Assembly (NCBI GenBank): GCA_019634695.1
Contig: JAHCAW010000013.1
Location: 1-64,000, forward strand
Source of the DNA: Candidatus Sumerlaeia bacterium
GTDB lineage: Bacteria > Sumerlaeota > Sumerlaeia > SLMS01 > JAHLLQ01
Length of the DNA: 64,000 bases
Direction of reading: 5' to 3'
The translations under genes were made by a program, and so were the position numbers. Shown here one piece after another: positions 59,091-64,000 of the stretch. Below the pieces are notes generated by a model that was not told the origin of the DNA, did not search any database, and worked only from the letters and a program-made list of their open reading frames with translations. Position 1 is the first letter of the stretch. The number at the start of each line of letters is the position of its first letter.

Positions 59091-59983
59091 CGCAGCAACC
59101 CCCGCTGTCGCAGGCTCGCCAGCAGCATCGTCTCGATCGGCACGTCCGTCGTCGTCGCCAGATACGTCATGCCGCGGCTCGTGCACCAGTCGCGCAATCC
59201 GCCGCAGAAGCTCTCCACCGTTCGTTTGTACTGGCGCAGCAGCATCTCGCTGGCCGTGATCTCCTGCCGCTCGCCGGTCTCGGAGTCCACCAGCTCCAGA
59301 TGCCCCAGCGTCGTCGGCTCGCGCTCCTCGGGACTCAGGACCTGCACGACGTACACGTCGTAGCTGCGCAGGAAGAACTGCTTCAGTGCATCCTCGTAGC
59401 CGCGTTCGTCCAGGAAGTCGCTGATGACGACGACGATGCCGGACTGCTTGTTCTGCAGGACGAAGTCGCGGCACGCCTGCGTCAGGTTCGTGCGGTCGCC
59501 CGGCTCCAAGGTCAGCAGGTACGAGAGCACCTTGCCGAGCTGCGCCTTGCCGCGCGCGGGCCGGAACCGCGAGACCACGCGCGTCTTCGCATCGCTGACG
59601 CCAACCTTGTCCTGGTTGCCCAGCGCCACGTAGGCCAACGCCGCGGCCAGGCGACGCCCGTACTCGAACTTCGTCTGCGGCGTTCCGAAATCCATCGACT
59701 TCGACGTGTCCACGATCACGTAGAACGCGAGGTCCTCCTCCTCGAGGAACAGCTTGATGTACAGGCGGTCCAGCCGACCGTAGACGTTCCAGTCCAGATG
59801 GCGTGTGTCGTCGCCCGGGACGTACTCGCGATAGTCGGCGAACTCGACGGACTGGCCCTTCTTGCGTGAGCGCCGCTCGCCCTTCTGCCGGCCGCGGAAG
59901 ACCTTGTGCGTCAGCACCTCGAGCTGGTCGAGGCGCGCGATCAACTCGGGGTCGAGCAGGGCTTTGAGGTCGGGTGTCGCCAT
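59087..59983 (-). CDS. DUF58 domain protein
   Basis: A 298-residue DUF58 protein (VWA-like fold). The hallmark motif appears as EFADYREYVPGDDTRHLDWNVYGR (about 47-70), and VIVDTSKSMDFG provides a MIDAS-like DxSxS. These proteins accompany MoxR AAA+ ATPases. ATG 59983 (MATPDLKALLDPEL) is the natural start; an upstream frame is low-complexity. It overlaps the BatA-like gene and is separated from moxR by the inserted nucleotidyltransferase and its small partner, which is unusual since DUF58 normally follows moxR directly. Confidence 0.93.
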   Translation of the reverse strand: MATPDLKALLDPELIARLDQLEVLTHKVFRGRQKGERRSRKKGQSVEFADYREYVPGDDTRHLDWNVYGRLDRLYIKLFLEEEDLAFYVIVDTSKSMDFGTPQTKFEYGRRLAAALAYVALGNQDKVGVSDAKTRVVSRFRPARGKAQLGKVLSYLLTLEPGDRTNLTQACRDFVLQNKQSGIVVVISDFLDERGYEDALKQFFLRSYDVYVVQVLSPEEREPTTLGHLELVDSETGERQEITASEMLLRQYKRTVESFCGGLRDWCTSRGMTYLATTTDVPIETMLLASLRQRGLLR

Positions 59984-60002
59984 CGGTGGGACTCTTCGGG
60001 TG

Positions 60003-60212
60003 TCAGGATGCCTTCGGTTCGTCGTTGGGGCGGATGGGGATCCCGGGGAACGGGGCTCCGGCGGATGGGACGCGCTCGTCGGTGGCGCGGGGCCTTTCCG
60101 GTGCGGCCTCAGTAGGGTCGTCAACAGGGCGCAACTGGCTCAAAAACTCTGTGTGAAGCCGTCCAAGCTCGAAGGCGAGTCGAATCCGGGCAGTAACGGC
60201 GGATGGAGACAT
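60003..60212 (-). CDS. Small partner protein downstream of the nucleotidyltransferase
   Basis: A 69-residue protein (MSPSAVTARIRLAFELGRLH), helical at the N terminus with a Pro/Arg-rich tail. I place the start at ATG 60212, one base after the nucleotidyltransferase stop (TGATATG); in-frame ATGs at 60224 and 60230 are alternatives that overlap it. Similar short proteins with a S-x-E/A-V-T-x-R-L-R opening accompany DUF1814/AbiEii-like nucleotidyltransferases in environmental genomes, so the two probably work together, perhaps as toxin and antitoxin. The function is not known. Confidence 0.6.
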   Translation of the reverse strand: MSPSAVTARIRLAFELGRLHTEFLSQLRPVDDPTEAAPERPRATDERVPSAGAPFPGIPIRPNDEPKAS

Positions 60213-60213
60213 A

Positions 60214-60690
60214 TCAGTCCGCATCTGCATCAAGCCTCCTCAGTTCCTCGACATCGATCCGATCCTTTGCCCGCTCGCTCCGCTCCTTCATCTGCAAGAG
60301 GCCCTGACGAGAAAGCACCCAGATGATTCCGTCCTTCCATGTGAGCCGAACCCGTTGCTTCCAGAGGGGCGAGGATTCTTCCGTGAAGAGAAGATCGACC
60401 ATGAGAGGCTGGCCTGCAACGATCTTCGTGAGGCGATAGAACTCGAAGCCCTGGGACGGGAACGCAATGATCCCATTGTCGAAGATGTAGCCACACCCCC
60501 GCAACGTCGCTCGGACGGCATCGAGGTCACGCCGGAGGATCACCAGGTCGATGTCTACCGTGGCGCGCGAATAGCCGTGCACCGCAACCGCAAGACCTCC
60601 GCACAGGGCATACGGGACACCTCCACGCTCGAGGGTCGCGATCACAAGTTCAAGCTCCGCGATGATGTCGAAGCGTTCTGCGTCCGTCAT
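60214..60690 (-). CDS. AbiEii-like nucleotidyltransferase (possible toxin/antitoxin member)
   Basis: A 158-residue protein of the nucleotidyltransferase superfamily. Motif ALCGGLAVAVHGYSRATVDIDL shows the G-G-x-A-x-x-x-H-G segment with the D-x-D pair (VDIDL) that binds metal and NTP. It resembles the AbiEii/DUF1814 or DUF6036 group, which contains abortive-infection toxins and some antitoxins. Its ATG overlaps the moxR stop (ATGA) and a small ORF follows its stop, so it was fitted into the MoxR operon without disturbing translation. Its position between moxR and DUF58 suggests recent acquisition. A defence role is inferred only from the family. Confidence 0.82.
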   Translation of the reverse strand: MTDAERFDIIAELELVIATLERGGVPYALCGGLAVAVHGYSRATVDIDLVILRRDLDAVRATLRGCGYIFDNGIIAFPSQGFEFYRLTKIVAGQPLMVDLLFTEESSPLWKQRVRLTWKDGIIWVLSRQGLLQMKERSERAKDRIDVEELRRLDADAD

Positions 60691-61694
60691 GCGGGGACCT
60701 TCGCCTCCCGTGCCACCGTCTTCAGCATGTCCTCGATCACCATGTCGCTCGTGATGCCTTCGGCTTCTCCCTCGAAGTTCAGGATCAACCGGTGGCGCAG
60801 CGTGTCCTTTGCCACCGCCGCGATGTCGGCGAAGGCCACGTTGTACCGCTCCGCCCGCAGCGCCTTGATCTTGCCCGTCAGGATTAGAGCCTGCGCCCCG
60901 CGCGGGGAGCCGCCGAACCGCACGTAGCGCTTCACCATGTCGGTCGCGAACTCGCTCGTCGGGTGCGTCGCCAGCAGCAGCCGGACCGCGTAGTCCTGCA
61001 CATGCGGCGCCACAACGATCGACCGCACGAAGTGCATCCAGTGTAGCAGGCCCTCCTTGTCCATCACCTTGCCCGCGTGCGGCGTGGTGGTGGTCGTCGT
61101 GCGGTTCACGATCTCGTGCAGCTCCTGCCGCGACGGGAACGGCACCATCACCTTGTAGAGGAAGCGGTCGAGCTGCGCCTCGGGCAGCGGATAGGTGCCT
61201 TCCATCTCGAGTGGGTTCTGCGTTGCCATGACGAAGAACGGGCGGTCGAGCTCGTGCGTCACGCCGGCCGCCGTGATGCGCTTCTCCTGCATCGCCTCCA
61301 GCATGGCCGACTGCGTCTTGGGCGTCGCGCGGTTGATTTCGTCGGCCAGCACGAGGTTCGAGAACAGCGGCCCGCGCTGGAAGACGAACTCGCGGTGGCC
61401 GGTCTTCGGGTCTTCCTGGACCAGGTTCGTGCCGATGATGTCGGCCGGCATCAGGTCCGGCGTGAACTGAATGCGCGAGAACGGCAGATCCAGCACCTCG
61501 CCGAGCGTTCGGATGAGCATCGTCTTGCCCAGCCCCGGCACGCCCTCGAGCAGCACATTGCCGCCCGCGAACAGGCAGATCAGCACGCCCTCGATGACGT
61601 CGTTCTGCCCGACCATCACCTTCTGGATCTCGGTGAACACGCGCTCATAATCCTGCCGGAACGCGGCGGCTTGCTTTTGGATATCGGTGGTCAT
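60687..61694 (-). CDS. moxR: MoxR-family AAA+ ATPase
   Basis: A 335-residue MoxR (AAA_3) ATPase. Walker A is GVPGLGKT (about 51-58). FTPDLMPADIIGTN and VFQRGPLFSNLVLADEINRATPKTQSAMLEAMQE include Walker B and the sensor region, and QNPLEMEGTYPLPEAQLDRF is the second signature. The C-terminal AAA lid holds GGSPRGAQALI. MoxR proteins act as chaperones that load metals or assemble complexes with VWA partners; the DUF58 and BatA proteins encoded after it are such partners. AGAGGAG precedes ATG 61694. It lies directly downstream of an inserted four-helix-bundle gene. Confidence 0.96.
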   Translation of the reverse strand: MTTDIQKQAAAFRQDYERVFTEIQKVMVGQNDVIEGVLICLFAGGNVLLEGVPGLGKTMLIRTLGEVLDLPFSRIQFTPDLMPADIIGTNLVQEDPKTGHREFVFQRGPLFSNLVLADEINRATPKTQSAMLEAMQEKRITAAGVTHELDRPFFVMATQNPLEMEGTYPLPEAQLDRFLYKVMVPFPSRQELHEIVNRTTTTTTPHAGKVMDKEGLLHWMHFVRSIVVAPHVQDYAVRLLLATHPTSEFATDMVKRYVRFGGSPRGAQALILTGKIKALRAERYNVAFADIAAVAKDTLRHRLILNFEGEAEGITSDMVIEDMLKTVAREAKVPA

Positions 61695-61731
61695 TCTGTA
61701 GGCTCCTCTGTGCAGGTGAGGGTGAGGGGAT

Positions 61732-61762
61732 GGTTGTTAGCTGTTGGTTGTTAGTTGTTGGT
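61732..61762. repeat. Simple-repeat arm, moxR side of the four-helix-bundle gene
   Basis: GGTTGTTAGCTGTTGGTTGT and continuing TAGTTGTTGGT: tandem GTTGTTAG/GTTGGT units. It is the inverted partner of 62262-62299; the best 23-base block matches at 20 of 23 positions. It is A+T-rich against a G+C-rich background. Confidence 0.8.
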
Positions 61763-61779
61763 CTCCAAGAATGGGAGAC

Positions 61780-62214
61780 TTACTCCCATGGCTCGTTGCG
61801 GTTCTCTTGATCTGCAGATCGGGGGGTGCGTTGCTGAACGACTCTCAGCGTGGCTCGGGTCCGAGACTGAAGCGCGGTGAGCATCCTCATGATCTCATTG
61901 ATTCGGGATCGGAAGTCGACGTGCAGTTCGCGGGGGAGATAGCCGAGGTCAGTGGTAAGGAGCATCAAGTACTTTGCCTCCGAGGCGGATCCGAGGGCAA
62001 TCTGCAGGAATCGAGCGAAATCGTTGTTCCCGCCACGCCCGCATCCTTCAGCGATGTTGGTGGCTATCGAGGAGGTGGCGCGCCTGAGTTGGGAGGTCAA
62101 ACCGAAGCGCTCCTCGGCCGGAAACGACGCGGAAGCCTTGTAGACCGCCAACGTGAGGTCATGTGCTTTGCGCCAGACGATCAGGTTCTCAAAGTCCTGC
62201 ATTGATCGCGTCAT
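61780..62214 (-). CDS. Four-helix-bundle protein (S23/avd-like, TIGR02436)
   Basis: A 144-residue protein of the four-helix-bundle family first seen in rRNA intervening sequences. The family consensus is clear: FENLIVWRKAHDLTLAVYKA, then FPAEERFGLTSQLRRATSSIATNIAEGCGRG, then FARFLQIALGSASEAKYLMLLTTDLGYL. The accessory variability determinant (avd) of diversity-generating retroelements has the same fold, but no reverse transcriptase or variable repeat is present here. ATG 62214 or ATG 62202 may start it. It sits between the VWA gene and moxR with inverted simple-repeat arms on both sides, suggesting it arrived as an independent unit. Confidence 0.9.
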   Translation of the reverse strand: MTRSMQDFENLIVWRKAHDLTLAVYKASASFPAEERFGLTSQLRRATSSIATNIAEGCGRGGNNDFARFLQIALGSASEAKYLMLLTTDLGYLPRELHVDFRSRINEIMRMLTALQSRTRATLRVVQQRTPRSADQENRNEPWE

Positions 62215-62261
62215 CCTGCCTGAAGTTGCTCGGCATCCGCTACCATCAGCTCCACCTGCCT

Positions 62262-62299
62262 ACCAACCACTAAGCACTAACAACCAACCACTAACAACT
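62262..62299. repeat. Simple-repeat arm, VWA side of the four-helix-bundle gene
   Basis: ACCAACCACTAAGCACTAAC continuing with CAACCAACCACTAACAACT; inverted relative to 61732-61762. It begins 7 bases after the stop of the VWA gene (reading on the minus strand). Confidence 0.8.
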
Positions 62300-62306
62300 C
62301 CCCACC

Positions 62307-64000
62307 TCACTTCTTCCTCTCCTGCGCCCTCTTCTTTGCCTCCTTCAGGCTGCTCAGGCTCGATCCTCCGGCGGGGGGGCGGTCGGGCGAATCGGACGGG
62401 GACACGGTGTGCTTGGCGCGTGGGCGGGCGGGGCCGGGCGCGTCGGGGGCCTCGAAGACGGACTCGCGTGCGGGCGCCTGCTCGGCGTCGGCGTCCAACC
62501 GTTCGCGGAACGTCGCGCGGGCCTGTCGCTCTTCTTCGGCCTGCTCGCGGTCCGCATGCGCGCGTTGCTTCGCGGCCATCAACGAACCCATCGCCTCGTC
62601 GCGCTGCACGGTCACCTTCGGCCGGCGGAACGTCACCGTCTGCCATGCCGTCGCCAGGCCCTTCAGGAAACCCTGCCACAACTCATGCGGGTCGAGGTAG
62701 ACGCGCCGCAGGAAGATGTCTACCGGGATAAGGAGCAGGCCGAGCAGGAAGAGCAACTCCCAGATGGGCGTCGGCTGGCGCGTCGCGGGCAGGTCGCGGC
62801 TGAAGGCATAGTAGTTCGCGGCCGCCACGCGCCCGCCGGATTCCGTCGCGATGCGATCGAGGAACTCGTCGTTCGACCGTCCCGCCTGATACTCCGGCGA
62901 ATACGACAGCGCCGCGCCGCCCACCGCCGTCTGACGCGCTTCCTCCGGCCCGGAACTCAGCCGCACCAGATACGTCCCGACCTCGCTCGCCTCGAACTCG
63001 CCCTCGTAGCGGCCCGGTCCCACCTGCCGCACCGTCACCTTCTCCGGCTCCAAGCTCGGGTTCAGCACCACCGCGTCGAACTCCAGAAAGTTCAGGAAGC
63101 TGCCGTCCGGATCGATGGCATCCACCACCACGCGACCGCGACCCGCGTTCAACTCCGTGTTGATCTGGAAGTTCGAAGAACTCGTCTCGCGCAGCGACCA
63201 CCGCACGAGCTGGCTCCAGAACTTGCTGTAGTTCTCCCAGTCCACCCAGCTTGCGGCCCACTTGTTCCGCGCGTCCGACGTGAACGCCACCGTCTTGCCG
63301 AGGCCGTAGCGCCAGTGCGCCAGCAGCGGATCGTCCTTCTCCGTCCGCAGCGCGATCGTCGCCAGTTCCTTGTCCGACGTCACCACGTAGCCATGCAACT
63401 GCGGCAGCGCCGAGAAACCCTCGAGCATCTCCGACGGCGCATCCGCCACCGGGCTGAACGTCTCCTCGAAGATCAGCGAGCGTCGGACAACCGATGCCTC
63501 CTTGACGAAAATGCGCGGCAGCTCGCTCGCCGTCTTCGGATAGTAGAACTCCCCGGCGCCCCAGTAGGCGAGCTGGCGCATCGTCTCTTCGGACTGGCCG
63601 AAGTGCGGCGCGATGATCACCGACGACACCGTGATCCCCTCGTCCCGGATGCGGTTCACCAGGTCCTTGTTCGGCGGCGCCGGATCCCCGTCCGAAATCA
63701 CGATGATGTGCTTGGCCTGCGTCTTCACGTCCTTCAGCCCCTGATAGGCCAGCTCGAGCGTCGGATCGAACGTCGGCATGTCCAGCGGCGTCACGCCGCG
63801 AATCTTCGCCCGCATCGCATGCTTGTTGCCCGTCATCTGCAAGCCCGGCTCCCACAGCCAGAACTCGCCCCAGCCGCCGCCCGCGCCGCCCAGCCCCGTT
63901 CCCGGCTTCGAGCCGTAGTACAGCAGACCGAAGTAGTCCTGAGCCGACAGCACATTCAGCGCTGCGATCGAAATCTCACGCGCCCAACTGTTGCCCTGTG
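62307..64000 (-). CDS. Large VWA/glutamine-amidotransferase-like membrane protein, 5' part missing
   Basis: The frame is open to the window edge (GNSWAREISIAALNVLSAQD), so the start lies outside. Visible: the C-terminal half of a VWA domain (HIIVISDGDPAPP), then LPQLHGYVVTSDKE and a region with RYGLGKTVAFTSDARNKWAASW, a segment typical of VWA-type proteins fused to an inactive glutamine-amidotransferase domain in MoxR operons. One transmembrane helix follows (PIWELLFLLGLLLIPVDIFLRR) and then a charged cytoplasmic tail of about 150 residues ending ERKK. It is first in the visible operon and its partner moxR lies downstream after the four-helix-bundle insertion. Confidence 0.88.
   Translation of the reverse strand, partial: QGNSWAREISIAALNVLSAQDYFGLLYYGSKPGTGLGGAGGGWGEFWLWEPGLQMTGNKHAMRAKIRGVTPLDMPTFDPTLELAYQGLKDVKTQAKHIIVISDGDPAPPNKDLVNRIRDEGITVSSVIIAPHFGQSEETMRQLAYWGAGEFYYPKTASELPRIFVKEASVVRRSLIFEETFSPVADAPSEMLEGFSALPQLHGYVVTSDKELATIALRTEKDDPLLAHWRYGLGKTVAFTSDARNKWAASWVDWENYSKFWSQLVRWSLRETSSSNFQINTELNAGRGRVVVDAIDPDGSFLNFLEFDAVVLNPSLEPEKVTVRQVGPGRYEGEFEASEVGTYLVRLSSGPEEARQTAVGGAALSYSPEYQAGRSNDEFLDRIATESGGRVAAANYYAFSRDLPATRQPTPIWELLFLLGLLLIPVDIFLRRVYLDPHELWQGFLKGLATAWQTVTFRRPKVTVQRDEAMGSLMAAKQRAHADREQAEEERQARATFRERLDADAEQAPARESVFEAPDAPGPARPRAKHTVSPSDSPDRPPAGGSSLSSLKEAKKRAQERKK

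Noticed and set aside
61780-62214. Diversity-generating retroelement because of the avd-like fold
   Set aside because: No reverse transcriptase, template repeat or variable repeat was found in the window.
1-64000. tRNA, rRNA, riboswitch, CRISPR array, replication origin
   Set aside because: No cloverleaf, rRNA signature, conserved aptamer, spaced direct-repeat array or DnaA-box cluster was recognised by eye on either strand.

Overview
This is a 64 kb chromosomal stretch of a G+C-rich bacterium (about two thirds G+C by eye). Genes are dense on both strands, often with 4-base ATGA overlaps. I see no rRNA, tRNA, CRISPR array, prophage or plasmid module. A pseudopilin whose first residues after the prepilin motif read NFLEAQTR, a large surface protein built of carboxypeptidase-regulatory-like repeats, a MoxR/DUF58/BatA/VWA operon, paired secreted metallophosphoesterases and many glycosyltransferases fit an uncultured lineage near Planctomycetota, Sumerlaeota or Hydrogenedentota. 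The sequence alone does not settle the phylum.

Layout. 1-2.1 kb: end of a metallophosphoesterase, a GxxExxY gene between two fold-back repeats, a lipocalin. 2.1-5.4 kb: a LytS/LytTR two-component pair divergent from a membrane-anchored protein and a pseudopilin, with LytTR-type operators between. 5.6-12 kb: a dicarboxylate-type symporter, a membrane glycosyltransferase, a methyltransferase, DUF493, a cupin, a frameshifted gene and a GT4 glycosyltransferase. 12-19.7 kb: a secreted metallophosphoesterase, a TPR protein, a PAS histidine kinase, tandem S51 peptidases, a membrane protein and a DEDDh exonuclease. 19.9-28.1 kb: a phosphodiester glycosidase, a 1396-residue repeat protein, a decayed IS5-family element and a 5'-truncated paralog of the repeat protein. 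28.1-38 kb: glycosyltransferases, two large membrane proteins and a lipoprotein glycoside hydrolase with a CBM9-like end. 38-49.3 kb: a secreted protein, argG, a U32 peptidase, a WecA/TagO-like transferase, an unknown membrane protein, a PilT/PilU ATPase and an MJ1255-type glycosyltransferase. 49.3-57.2 kb: a sodium:solute symporter, a membrane protein, a LeuA-like synthase, an AGE epimerase, a MntA/HepT toxin-antitoxin pair and a lipoprotein D-aminoacylase. 57.2-64 kb: the MoxR operon on the minus strand.

The most unusual feature is that small accessory genes sit as cassettes at repeat-marked sites inside otherwise ordinary gene strings. GxxExxY lies between two diverged direct copies of a roughly 160-185 bp fold-back repeat. 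MntA-HepT lies between 33-bp direct repeats that duplicate the 3' end of the neighbouring aminoacylase gene (31/33 identical). A four-helix-bundle gene inside the MoxR operon has inverted simple-repeat arms. A nucleotidyltransferase plus a small partner is spliced into the same operon by stop/start overlaps. Two regulatory signals also stand out: two opposed LytTR-like direct-repeat operators (4068-4166), and two near-identical 12-bp LacI-type palindromes just upstream of two secreted carbohydrate-related enzymes (19868 and 35312).
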